From positions 1 to 10,221 of the forward strand of contig DAOPPX010000148.1 in assembly GCA_035358715.1 (NCBI GenBank): DNA of 10,221 nucleotides, given 5' to 3'. This document shows positions 1-7,204 of this stretch, piece by piece. The translations under genes were made by a program, and so were the position numbers. Position 1 is the first letter of the stretch, and the number at the start of each line of letters is the position of its first letter. The stretch is from UBA8199 sp035358715 (lineage in GTDB: Bacteria > Verrucomicrobiota > Verrucomicrobiia > Limisphaerales > UBA8199). Under the pieces are notes generated by a model that made no database searches, was not told the DNA's origin, and was given only the letters and a program-made list of their open reading frames with translations.

Positions 1-1302
1 ACCGGAACACTTCCGAGCTTCGCTAGGGTAACAGTTACTTTTGAGGCGCGGCGCGACCAGCGCCCCCAATCCCCAGCCCGAGAGAAGCGTGCTGGCGTAG
101 CCAAACAACCCGGTTAAGCCAACGGCGGAGGCAGCCGCGTGCTTGGTGGCGAGTTTGGCGGCGGCAATGCCGATAACACATTGCGGGCCATAGATGAAGA
201 AGCCGGCGGCGCAGAGCAGCGCGGTGTTCCAGAACACGGATTGGCCGGCGACTTTCCAGAAGGCCAATACCGAGGCACAAGCCAATACCATGTAGAGCAA
301 CCCCACTCGCATCGCGCGCCCGCCGAAGAAGCGGTCGGTGAGCCAACCGCTGAGCACTGCACCCACCACGCCGGCGCCCTCGAAAGCGGCGACCATCCAG
401 CCGGCATGACCAATGCTAAGCTGCTTGGTCTGCGTGAGCAGCGTAGGTCCCCAGTCGAGCATGCCGTAACGCAGGGTGTAAACGAAGAAGTTCGCGAGTG
501 AGACGAGCCAAATATACTTGTTCCGAAAGACCGAACGGAAGAGGAAAGCCCTGAATTCGGCCCCGGTGTTCCGTTCCGACAAGCCGGTGCGGGTTCCTTC
601 GACCTCCGGCAAGCCGACGGATGCGGGGGTGTCCGGCAGGGTCAGCCACAGATAGCCGGCGCACGCGAGGGCAATGGCCGCGGGGACGAAGAAGCAAGCG
701 CGCCAGGAAATCGGCGCCAGCAGCGAGCCGCACAGCACCAGGATCAGCCCCGCGCCAATTGAATGAGAAGTGTTCCAAATGGAGAACTGGGTGGCAAATT
801 CCCTCGGCGAAAACCAATGGGTCATCAGCCGCGCGCAGGGTGGGAACCCCATGCCTTGAAAACAGCCGTTGAGCATCCAGACGATTCCGAGCGTGACCAC
901 GGCCGAGCCGAAACCGAAGCAAACATTCATCACTGCCGAAGCGACCAGCCCGACAACCATGAAGGCACGCGCATTGCAGCGGTCGCCCAAGAAACCGTTG
1001 GCAAACTTGGACACGCCATAAAGCAAGCCGTGCAGCGTGAGAAACAACCCCAGACCCGACTTCGAGATGCCAAGGTCGCGCTCCATCAGCGGCATGGCAA
1101 TGCTGAGGTTCTTGCGGACGAAGTAAAAAACCGCGTAGCCGATGATGGTCGAGATCAGCACGCGCCGCTGCCAGAGACGGTAGTTGGCGCGGATGGCGGC
1201 AGGGTCGGCCAGGGGAATGGCAGGCGGCGCCGGTTCGAAAAACCGCAGGAGCTTGGGGAAGCGCGGGCGGCGGACCGAATCCGGAGCACTTGAGACCATC
1301 AT
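1..1302 (-). CDS. glpT: GlpT-like organophosphate:phosphate antiporter (MFS, OPA family), 3' end cut by window edge
   Basis: Inner-membrane antiporter expected to exchange glycerol phosphate (or a related sugar phosphate) for inorganic phosphate. The frame is open for 434 codons from ATG 1302 to base 1 with no stop, so the C-terminus is missing or altered. The family is about 450 residues. Visible OPA features: GYAVFYFVRKNLSIAMP at residues 55-71 (TM1), GCFQGMGFPPCARLMTHWF at 146-164, YTLRYGMLDWGPT at 275-287, and GLTGLFGY at 395-402. The four basic residues known to matter in E. coli GlpT (R45, K80, H165, R269) have counterparts here: R63, K99, H162 and R278. The start is fixed by a strong Shine-Dalgarno 8 nt upstream; ATG 1299 is the only close alternative. 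It lies 69 bp behind the glycerol-1-phosphate dehydrogenase on the same strand, probably in one operon. Odd point: residues 417-434 do not resemble the last transmembrane helix expected here. The family is sure; the exact substrate (G3P, G1P, hexose phosphate) is not. Confidence 0.9.
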   Translation of the reverse strand, partial: MMVSSAPDSVRRPRFPKLLRFFEPAPPAIPLADPAAIRANYRLWQRRVLISTIIGYAVFYFVRKNLSIAMPLMERDLGISKSGLGLFLTLHGLLYGVSKFANGFLGDRCNARAFMVVGLVASAVMNVCFGFGSAVVTLGIVWMLNGCFQGMGFPPCARLMTHWFSPREFATQFSIWNTSHSIGAGLILVLCGSLLAPISWRACFFVPAAIALACAGYLWLTLPDTPASVGLPEVEGTRTGLSERNTGAEFRAFLFRSVFRNKYIWLVSLANFFVYTLRYGMLDWGPTLLTQTKQLSIGHAGWMVAAFEGAGVVGAVLSGWLTDRFFGGRAMRVGLLYMVLACASVLAFWKVAGQSVFWNTALLCAAGFFIYGPQCVIGIAAAKLATKHAAASAVGLTGLFGYASTLLSGWGLGALVAPRLKSNCYPSEARKCSG

Positions 1303-1310
1303 GATTTCAT

Positions 1311-1318
1311 CCTCCCCC
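1311..1318 (-). promoter_or_regulatory. Strong ribosome binding site of the OPA transporter
   Basis: Read on the minus strand, GGGGGAGG lies 8 nt before the ATG at 1302. It is the best Shine-Dalgarno in the window and decides the start. A second ATG at 1310, between it and the gene, is out of frame and meets TGA after two further codons, so it is not a real start. Confidence 0.7.
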
Positions 1319-1371
1319 GAGCATTTCGCCGCGCGACATCGAGTAAAAGGGGGGCGCGGGGAAGGGGCGGC

Positions 1372-2760
1372 TTATGCCTCACCTTTGGTTGAGGCGCGCG
1401 CGGGAGCCGCGGTCGGCCACAGACCCGCCGGGCCGAAGATCTCGTCCAGGCAACTATCCATCAGCCCCGTGCGGACGGCGAGGTCGAGCACCGTAAAGCG
1501 GCGGCGGATGCAGATCGCCTGCCAGTAGCTTTGCCGCAATCGCGCGCGCGTAATGCCGATCTGCTCCGGTTCGGTCGGCGCGCCAACGTCGCGCAGCATC
1601 TGGCGCAGGGTGGTGAGCGGCAGCAGTTGGGCGCCCAGCCGGTCGCGCAGTGTTGGCCAGACTGCCTTGAGCAGCTTCAACTGCTCGCTCAGTTGCGCGG
1701 AGGTGCTGTGCTTCGCGCGCAGCTCCCGAGCCGCCCCTTCGGTTAGCTCGTTGTCGCCCAGCAAATCGCGCGCGCGCGCCACCCAGGACTCTTCATCCCG
1801 CCATGCCGCACAGCAACGCTCTACGTCCAAATCCTCCATTGGCCTGGCCAGCAGGCGCTCGTACAGCGCCGTCGCGGCCAGCGTGCCGATGCCAACCTTG
1901 AAGCCGTGTGAGGGGGCGCGGCCCTTGTGAGTGTGGTGCTGCATGTCCCACAAATGGCTGAACTGGTGCTCCGCGCCCGAGGCGGGCCGGCTGGACCTGG
2001 CCGACTGCATGGCGAAGCCGCTCAGCAATAGCCCCTCGACCAGTTTCTCAATGGTCGCGGGCTTTCGACTGCGAACGCCGGTCGGATCAGCTACCATTTC
2101 GCGCAGCCGCCCCTGCACAATCGCCCATGCCTGCGGATGAATCGGTTCGACCCCCAACACGCCCGCCACTATCCAGTCCGCGCCCGCAGGGACTTTGGCG
2201 ACCAGATCCGCATACCCCCAAGCGTTCATTTCGCCCGGCGCCGCGGAAATCACCTCCACATCCGCCACGACGGCGGCCGGCGCCGGACACTCGAACGTCT
2301 GCTTGGCGCCTTGATAGGTAATGGAGGCTCCGAACGCTGTGTAGCCGTCCATCGAAGCGGCCGTGGCGACGCACATGTAAGGGCGGGCGGTCCGATGGGA
2401 GGCGAGCTTGGTCAGGTCGTTGATCGTGCCCGATCCCACGGCGACCGGAATGGCCGTATGGCTGCGCAAAGCCGCTTCCAGTTCCGCTACGAAACGGTGT
2501 TCAGCATACAAGTCCGGCGCGCGAAAGATAAATGGCTCGAGCAGCGGATGTCCGGCGGCGCCGAACGCCTCGGCAACCGCCTGCCCTGCCGCTCGGAAGG
2601 TGTTCAAGTCCGCCACAATCACCGCCGCCCGCTTGCCAAACTGCTGTTGAAAGACGCGCGGCGCCGCACTCCTGACGCCGGCGCCGATTTCCAGCGCCCG
2701 CGTTTCCCGGGCCGCGCCCAATGCTTCCGCCAACGTAAGAGTTTCAGGTGTCTTAGCCAT
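1372..2760 (-). CDS. araM: sn-glycerol-1-phosphate dehydrogenase (AraM/EgsA family, metal-dependent)
   Basis: Cytoplasmic NAD(P)-dependent enzyme expected to interconvert dihydroxyacetone phosphate and sn-glycerol-1-phosphate. This is the stereoisomer used in archaeal lipids; in bacteria it is known from Bacillus subtilis AraM. Length 462 aa from ATG 2760, longer than AraM (about 394) because of a C-terminal extension. Visible motifs: cofactor loop VAVGSGTINDLTK (residues 106-118), SMDGYT (136-141), GYADLVAK (182-189), SRPASGAEHQFSH (257-269) and SHGFKVGIG (284-292). By family analogy D185, H265 and H285 are the metal ligands; all are present, so it should be active. The open frame continues upstream to 2838, but that part is Arg-rich low-complexity sequence, so ATG 2760 is preferred even though no clear Shine-Dalgarno precedes it. 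The downstream same-strand neighbour is the GlpT-like antiporter, which suggests glycerol-phosphate import or export. The family call is firm; the physiological direction is not. Confidence 0.9.
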   Translation of the reverse strand: MAKTPETLTLAEALGAARETRALEIGAGVRSAAPRVFQQQFGKRAAVIVADLNTFRAAGQAVAEAFGAAGHPLLEPFIFRAPDLYAEHRFVAELEAALRSHTAIPVAVGSGTINDLTKLASHRTARPYMCVATAASMDGYTAFGASITYQGAKQTFECPAPAAVVADVEVISAAPGEMNAWGYADLVAKVPAGADWIVAGVLGVEPIHPQAWAIVQGRLREMVADPTGVRSRKPATIEKLVEGLLLSGFAMQSARSSRPASGAEHQFSHLWDMQHHTHKGRAPSHGFKVGIGTLAATALYERLLARPMEDLDVERCCAAWRDEESWVARARDLLGDNELTEGAARELRAKHSTSAQLSEQLKLLKAVWPTLRDRLGAQLLPLTTLRQMLRDVGAPTEPEQIGITRARLRQSYWQAICIRRRFTVLDLAVRTGLMDSCLDEIFGPAGLWPTAAPARASTKGEA

Positions 2761-2944
2761 TAGTAAATGGGGGTTGCCTTGTTCACGTCTACGCCGCCGT
2801 CTCTCGCTCCCGCGCGCAGGCGGCAGTTCCGGCCCCAAACCGGGTGGGGATGTGGCGTTTCATAATCAAACTCGCGGGAGCGCTACTATGGCACTCGCAC
2901 GAAGAATGAGCGATGGTGTGCCAACAGTCAATCGCGGCTTTACG

Positions 2945-2971
2945 CTCTGCCGCTGCCTGCGGGTGGCAGAG
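2945..2971 (-). terminator. Hairpin downstream of the cyclophilin gene, possible weak terminator
   Basis: Perfect 7-bp inverted repeat (CTCTGCC at 2945-2951, GGCAGAG at 2965-2971) with a 13-nt loop. It sits about 25 bp beyond the cyclophilin stop codon, within the 235-bp gap (2761-2995) before the dehydrogenase gene. There is no following T-run on either strand, so it is not a classical intrinsic terminator. It could be a transcript-end structure or an operator for the dehydrogenase/transporter pair. I see no convincing promoter boxes in the gap. Confidence 0.25.
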
Positions 2972-2995
2972 TCTGGAGACTAAGCCGAACACCTC

Positions 2996-4195
2996 TTACG
3001 GCCCTGCCAGGCTGAAAGGGCCAGCCACAGAGAAGGGGAACTCAGCATAGAAAGTGCCGCTGAAAGTGCCGCTCGTATTGCTGGAGAAATCCAGTCGAAC
3101 CGTCAGCGGGACAAGGCCGGAGAAATAAATGGGCCAGATAAAGCCTCGATAAGGCTCTTGGGTCCAGGCATAACTCGTTACGATGCCTGGGGAATAGGGC
3201 GGAAAGGTGTAATCACCTCCACCGGTTGAATTGAAGCCTATGGTCAGTGTGCCCGTCAGCCCACTTGTGAACGTGAGCGTAAGCGTGCGCCCATACATTG
3301 TTTTGGGAGCAAACGTCGAAGAAGCATACTGGACTTGGGCCAGACGGAAGAACTTGCGCGGCGCGTCCTTCGCCTGCCGGACGCTGTTCGAGACCGGTGC
3401 CGTGATTTCGATCCCCAGCGCGTCCGCAGTCCAGGCCCCCGCCAGATTGGTGGCCGAATAAAGTTGATTGTCAGCATACTGCCGATTGGAGAAGGTGAGG
3501 CTGACCTGGCCGGGGAGCGCGGCGATTCTTAGAGGCAGATTGGTCACGATCGGCAGGCCCTGGGCATTGATGTTGAAGGCTAGGGCGGCGGTTCCCACCC
3601 GGCGGATGTTGACCTGTTGAATGATCACGTTCGTCAGCGGCTTATCGTTCGCCCCAGTGGCCACATGATTGATGGCATAAACCACATTGGACCCCGACAC
3701 CACCCGGCCGAAGATGCTATAGGTATTATTCCCCGAAGTGAAAGGCGCGACGGTGATAAAGAACTGCGCCCCGTCCGAATTGGGACCGGAGTTGGCCATC
3801 GCCAGCACCCCAAAACGGTCAAATACCAACTGCGGACTGAACTCATTCTTCAATGCGTAGCCCGGTCCGTCGGTACCCAACCCGTTGGGGGAGCCGCCCT
3901 GGTTCATGAAGTCGCCGATGACACGATGGAACGTCAGGCCATTGTAGAACGCATTGGTGCGGGCACGTCCCGTCGTCAGATCAAGCCAGGCGCGCTGCCC
4001 GGTGGCCAATCCGATGAAATTGGCGGTCATCCTGGGCGCGTTGGTGTAGTCCAGTTGGCAGGTAAAACTGCCCATGCTCGTGCTGAAATCTGCGAAGATT
4101 CCGTTGCCCTGGCCGTTCGCGATCAAAGTGGACAGGCCGAGGACTGCGGGCATCACTAAACGCGCAACCATTCGGTGAATGTTTACTAGGTTCAT
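2996..4195 (-). CDS. Secreted cyclophilin-type peptidyl-prolyl isomerase with beta-rich C-terminal extension
   Basis: Predicted exported prolyl cis-trans isomerase of 399 aa; the catalytic domain fills only the first half. Residues 1-28 form a signal peptide (basic start, hydrophobic MPAVLGLSTLIA, likely cleavage after ANG). The cyclophilin domain spans about 32-200: FHRVIGDFMNQGGSPNG (89-105), GPGY (110-113), GVLAMANSGPNSDGAQFFIT (129-148) and IFGRVVSG (161-168). Likely active-site residues R91, F96 and Q144 are present. Residues 245-286 look like a Verrucomicrobiota-type module (SATNL.G.W ending KFFRL). Residues 300-390 are rich in Thr, Ser, Gly and aromatics and look like a second beta domain I cannot name. 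ATG 4195 places the signal peptide at the N-terminus; the open frame extends to 4267 but the extra 24 residues would mask it. Only a weak GAG lies upstream. It follows rdgB on the same strand after 118 bp. The isomerase call is secure; the role of the tail (surface or matrix binding) is a guess. Confidence 0.92.
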   Translation of the reverse strand: MNLVNIHRMVARLVMPAVLGLSTLIANGQGNGIFADFSTSMGSFTCQLDYTNAPRMTANFIGLATGQRAWLDLTTGRARTNAFYNGLTFHRVIGDFMNQGGSPNGLGTDGPGYALKNEFSPQLVFDRFGVLAMANSGPNSDGAQFFITVAPFTSGNNTYSIFGRVVSGSNVVYAINHVATGANDKPLTNVIIQQVNIRRVGTAALAFNINAQGLPIVTNLPLRIAALPGQVSLTFSNRQYADNQLYSATNLAGAWTADALGIEITAPVSNSVRQAKDAPRKFFRLAQVQYASSTFAPKTMYGRTLTLTFTSGLTGTLTIGFNSTGGGDYTFPPYSPGIVTSYAWTQEPYRGFIWPIYFSGLVPLTVRLDFSSNTSGTFSGTFYAEFPFSVAGPFSLAGP

Positions 4196-4232
4196 CGGCA
4201 ACTCGATTTGAATACGACTGTGCAGGCCACGC

Positions 4233-4293
4233 CCTTGCGGAGGCCAAGGACTCGAACAAGGCGCCACGCACCAGGCTTAGCTCTACCGCAAGG
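4233..4293. repeat. 8-bp inverted repeat enclosing a tRNA-arm-like segment
   Basis: CCTTGCGG at 4233-4240 is matched by CCGCAAGG at 4286-4293, with 45 nt between. It lies in the 118-bp gap between the rdgB stop and the cyclophilin start. On the minus strand the interior contains GTTCGAGTCC, which resembles a tRNA T-loop, but the flanking bases do not form a T-stem. It may be a regulatory hairpin in the cyclophilin leader or a degenerate tRNA remnant. No function is assigned. Confidence 0.3.
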
Positions 4294-4313
4294 TATCAGA
4301 CACCGACTCAGCC

Positions 4314-5006
4314 TCAACCTCTTAATTTTGACCTGAGCAATGCCAGCGCCCCGCCGCGGTGGCTCAGTTCATTCTTCACCTCCTCGCCCAACTCGGCAAA
4401 AGTCGCATCATATCCGGCCGGGATAAACAGCGGATCGTAGCCAAACCCGCCTCGTCCGCGCGGCGCAAGGCCGATCCGCCCCTCGCAAGTGCCCTCAAAC
4501 AACTCAGTCCGGTTGGTGGCATCCTCGCCCAGACAGAGCCGCAAGGCGGCTCCGGCTTTGGGGCGGAGCACAGGTGTTAGCGCCAGCACACACCGAAACC
4601 GCGCAGTCCGCTTTTCGGGCGGAGTATCCGCCAGCAGGCGCAGCAGCTTGGCGTTGTTGTCTGCCGTCGGCGAATTGCCTGCACTGCCCGTGTCCAGCGC
4701 CGCGAACCGCGCCGAATGAACACCCGGGGCGCCGCCCAAGGCATCAACTTCCAGCCCGGAATCGTCCGCCAGCACGCACCACTCCCCAGTTTCCGTTCCA
4801 GTCTTCGCGCCCTGTCCCCCTGACAGCCACTGTGCCAACGCCACCGCCTTCCGAGTCGCATTCTCCGCGAAGGTCTCGGCGTCTTCGACCACCTCAGGCG
4901 CCCGGGGGAAGTCGCCAAGTGTCAGGTAGCGGAAGCAGTCTCCCAGGATCGCACGAATCTCCCTGACCTTGTGCGCATTCCGCGTGGCAATAAGTAGGCT
5001 GAGCAT
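4314..5006 (-). CDS. rdgB: XTP/dITP diphosphatase (RdgB/HAM1 family, non-canonical purine NTP pyrophosphatase)
   Basis: Cytoplasmic house-cleaning enzyme that hydrolyses dITP, ITP and XTP to the monophosphate and pyrophosphate, keeping deaminated purines out of DNA and RNA. It is 230 aa from ATG 5006. All family signatures are present: IATRNAHKV (residues 6-14, phosphate-binding T8/N10/K13), ETFAENA (44-50), LADDSGLEVDALGGAPGVHS (79-98, catalytic D81/D82), GFGYDPLFIP (187-196) and FAELGEEVKNELSHRGGAL (203-221; K211, S215, H216, R217 in base and phosphate binding). It is longer than E. coli RdgB (about 197 aa), partly because of a Gly/Thr-rich insertion at about 62-76 and extra residues around 148-166. 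A TTG three codons upstream (5015) is a possible but less likely start. It is the first gene of the leftward group, with about 640 bp of non-coding DNA upstream. Very sure. Confidence 0.96.
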   Translation of the reverse strand: MLSLLIATRNAHKVREIRAILGDCFRYLTLGDFPRAPEVVEDAETFAENATRKAVALAQWLSGGQGAKTGTETGEWCVLADDSGLEVDALGGAPGVHSARFAALDTGSAGNSPTADNNAKLLRLLADTPPEKRTARFRCVLALTPVLRPKAGAALRLCLGEDATNRTELFEGTCEGRIGLAPRGRGGFGYDPLFIPAGYDATFAELGEEVKNELSHRGGALALLRSKLRG

Positions 5007-5650
5007 TGCCGCCAAGACTAGAACAGGTCAGCCGAAGAAGAAAGCTCGTGCGTTGTCGAAAACGGAAAAAACGCGGCGGTCCTCGCTGGCATCAACCACT
5101 GTCGTCACGCACAAGTCGCCGCCAACATCGGCTCGGGCGAGTCTGCGGGCGCGCAGGCCCCCTCCGCCTCATGGCTGGCCCGCGTCCGGCCAAGCCCGCT
5201 GGTCGGCGCTTTGCCCACCGGTCCGCGCCCGGCGAGCCGGAGGGCAACTCCCACATGGCTCCCACATGGCTTAATAGAAATTCTACGACTATTACGCCTG
5301 TTGGCAGCTATCTGTTATGGAGGCAGATCGGAGCTCAGGCACTGTCGGGCGGGTGCTGCTTGAAATGCTCCTCCCGCTGACTCGGGCAGAGTCCAGACGG
5401 GCTGGGGACACTTCCGGCCAAGCCTGGCAACCCGATGCAACCGATGGCCAACTTGGAACTCTTGGAGCCTCTGGAAGCCTATGCGGCTATTGGCATCCTT
5501 GGAATGAGACGCATCTTCATCCTGCATCTTCTCGCTTGCTGCCAGTTGCTTCTTCGATAGAATCTTGCGCGTGCACACGGTTAACAAATGCGTTATGTGC
5601 TGCTGACGCAGCGGCCACCAGAATTTTACCTATTGCCACCTCTGAGATCT
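5007..5650. other. Non-coding divergent intergenic region
   Basis: About 640 bp between rdgB (leftward) and the glycosyltransferase (rightward), presumably holding both promoters. The left part (5016-5270) is GC-rich. Around 5270-5320 there is an AT-richer patch (TTAATAGAAATTCTACGACTA), the best place for a promoter, but I find no -35/-10 pair I would defend. Open frames here (such as 5006-5380 plus, 5315-5587 minus and 5317-5715 plus) are rich in Arg, Pro and Ser, have no recognisable motif or ribosome binding site, and overlap one another or the glycosyltransferase start. No tRNA, riboswitch or insertion-sequence ends were recognised. Confidence 0.6.
5248..5269. repeat. Two-copy tandem 11-bp repeat
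   Basis: CTCCCACATGG occurs twice head to tail (5248-5258 and 5259-5269), both copies perfect, just before the AT-richer patch of the divergent intergenic region. It could be a replication-slippage product or paired operator half-sites one helical turn apart (11-bp spacing). No function is assigned. Confidence 0.55.
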
Positions 5651-7180
5651 ATGCCAAAACCCATAACTGTCTATCTACCCTACAGCGCCCAGGAACATAC
5701 TCGTCGAACCATTGACCAGTTGCTGCAATCGCCGTTGGTCGAGCGCGTCTGCTTGCTGACCGCCGGCAGCATCGGGAAGATCCCCGCAGGCTGCGGCCGG
5801 CTGGTGGTGGATGCCCTTTACGCGAGTCGGACCATGCGAATGATCGCGCAGAACAGCACGACTCCCTATACGCTGCTGATCATCCACGACACCACCATTG
5901 AGTTCGGGCAGTTCGCTCTCGATCGGCTGCTCTCGGTGGCCGGGTTGACGGGCTCCGGCATGGTTTATTCAGACTATCACGACATCCAGGGCGGCCAGCG
6001 GATCTCGCACCCGGTAATCGAGTATCAGGCCGGGAGCATTCGCGACGATTTCAACTTTGGCTCCGTCCTCTTCTTCGACACCAAAGCGTTCAAGGCGGCC
6101 GCCGGCCAGCGCCAGAACTTCCAGCACGCCGGACTCTATTCGCTCCGGCTGGGCGTCTCGCGCCTCCGCCCCCTCACCCGCGTGGTCGAGCACCTGTACG
6201 GCAAGGTCGAATTGGATGTCCGCAAGTCCGACCAGAAGCAGTTTGATTACGTTGACCCGAAGAACCGCGCCGTGCAGATCGAGATGGAGCAGGCTGCCAC
6301 CGAGCATTTGAAGCAGCTCGACGCCTGGCTCAAGCCCCGGTTCAAGACCCCCAACCTTGACGAAGTTGCTTTCGTCCATGAGGCCTCCGTCATCATACCC
6401 GTCAGGAACCGTGTGAAGACAGTCGGTGATGCCGTCCGCTCGGTCCTGATGCAGCAGGCCCCCTTCTCTTTCAACCTGATCGTCGTGGACAATCACTCGA
6501 CGGATGGAACCACCGACCTGCTCCGCTCCATCGCCCAGAAGGACCGCCGAGTGGTCCACGTCATCCCGGAACGGCAGGACCTGCTCATCGGCGGCTGCTG
6601 GAACGAAGCGATCATGCACCCCGCCTGCGGGCGTTTCTCGATCCAACTGGACAGTGACGACATATACAAGGACGAGACGACTCTGCGAAAGATCGTGGAG
6701 GTGTTTCATCGCGAGAAGTGTGCCGCGGTGATCGGTTCCTACCGGATGACCAACTTCAACCTGGAGGAAATCCCGCCAGGCATCATTGACCACCGGGAGT
6801 GGACGCCCGACAATGGCCGTAATAACGCGCTTCGCATCCACGGGCTCGGCGCGCCGCGCGCCTACTACACACCGATTATTCGCGGCATCCTGTTCCCGAA
6901 CGTCAGCTATGGCGAGGATTACGCGGCCGTATTGGCGGTCTGCCGCCAATACCAGATCGCCCGGATCTACGAGCCGATCTACCTTTGCCGTCGCTGGGAG
7001 GGGAACTCCGACGCGGGCATTGATGTTGCCAAACAGAACGCCTTTAACTTCTACAAGGATAAGCTGCGGACCTTCGAGTTGCTCGCCCGCCAGCGGCTCA
7101 ACAAGGCCGCAAAGCCGACGGCAACGGCTGCAAAGAAGGCTCCGGCCAGAAAGCGCAAAGTCAAGAAAGCCGGCCGATAA
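5651..7180 (+). CDS. Family 2 glycosyltransferase with two GT-A-like domains and a Lys/Ala-rich tail
   Basis: Likely transfers a sugar from a nucleotide-sugar to a glycan or lipid acceptor at the cytoplasmic face. It is 509 aa from ATG 5651, with no membrane segments seen. Domain 1 (about 3-175) starts KPITVYLPYS and contains GMVYSDYHD (102-110), which resembles the Asp-containing motif of GT2 enzymes but is degenerate. Domain 2 (about 244-455) is a canonical GT2 core: SVIIPVRNR (246-254), DNHSTDGT (280-287), metal-binding DSDD (334-337), GED (421-423, probable catalytic base region) and RRWEGNSD (447-454). The last 25 residues are Lys/Arg/Ala/Pro-rich, like a histone-H1-type tail. An earlier ATG at 5588 would add 21 residues; 5651 is preferred because the fold begins there, but neither has a strong ribosome binding site. 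The DUF4922-like gene follows after 24 bp in the same frame, probably co-transcribed. Family sure; donor and acceptor unknown. Confidence 0.88.
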   Translation: MPKPITVYLPYSAQEHTRRTIDQLLQSPLVERVCLLTAGSIGKIPAGCGRLVVDALYASRTMRMIAQNSTTPYTLLIIHDTTIEFGQFALDRLLSVAGLTGSGMVYSDYHDIQGGQRISHPVIEYQAGSIRDDFNFGSVLFFDTKAFKAAAGQRQNFQHAGLYSLRLGVSRLRPLTRVVEHLYGKVELDVRKSDQKQFDYVDPKNRAVQIEMEQAATEHLKQLDAWLKPRFKTPNLDEVAFVHEASVIIPVRNRVKTVGDAVRSVLMQQAPFSFNLIVVDNHSTDGTTDLLRSIAQKDRRVVHVIPERQDLLIGGCWNEAIMHPACGRFSIQLDSDDIYKDETTLRKIVEVFHREKCAAVIGSYRMTNFNLEEIPPGIIDHREWTPDNGRNNALRIHGLGAPRAYYTPIIRGILFPNVSYGEDYAAVLAVCRQYQIARIYEPIYLCRRWEGNSDAGIDVAKQNAFNFYKDKLRTFELLARQRLNKAAKPTATAAKKAPARKRKVKKAGR

Positions 7181-7204
7181 GCCTGGTTAGCCTCTCTTAA
7201 AATC

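Noticed and set aside
416..922. Minus-strand 168-codon open frame within the transporter
   Set aside because: It is out of frame with the continuous 434-codon reading frame that holds all OPA-family motifs, and its Arg/His-rich translation resembles nothing.
2761..2838. 26-residue N-terminal extension of the glycerol-1-phosphate dehydrogenase
   Set aside because: The extension is Arg/Pro-rich low-complexity sequence with no family similarity; the AraM-like protein plausibly begins at ATG 2760.
4230..4300. Possible tRNA gene on the minus strand
   Set aside because: T-loop-like GTTCGAGTCC is present but the flanking bases do not pair into a T-stem, the closing stems enclose only about 60 nt, and no proper anticodon arm or CCA-adjacent end can be drawn.
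5006..5587. Open frames in the divergent intergenic region on both strands
   Set aside because: They overlap each other, are Arg/Pro/Ser-biased as expected of GC-rich non-coding DNA, lack ribosome binding sites, and show no recognisable motif.
5969..6949. Long minus-strand open frame (326 codons) inside the glycosyltransferase
   Set aside because: It is antisense to a gene with clear GT2 motifs; its composition (Val/Asp/Gly-rich) reflects the complement of GC-biased codons, and it has no recognisable domain.
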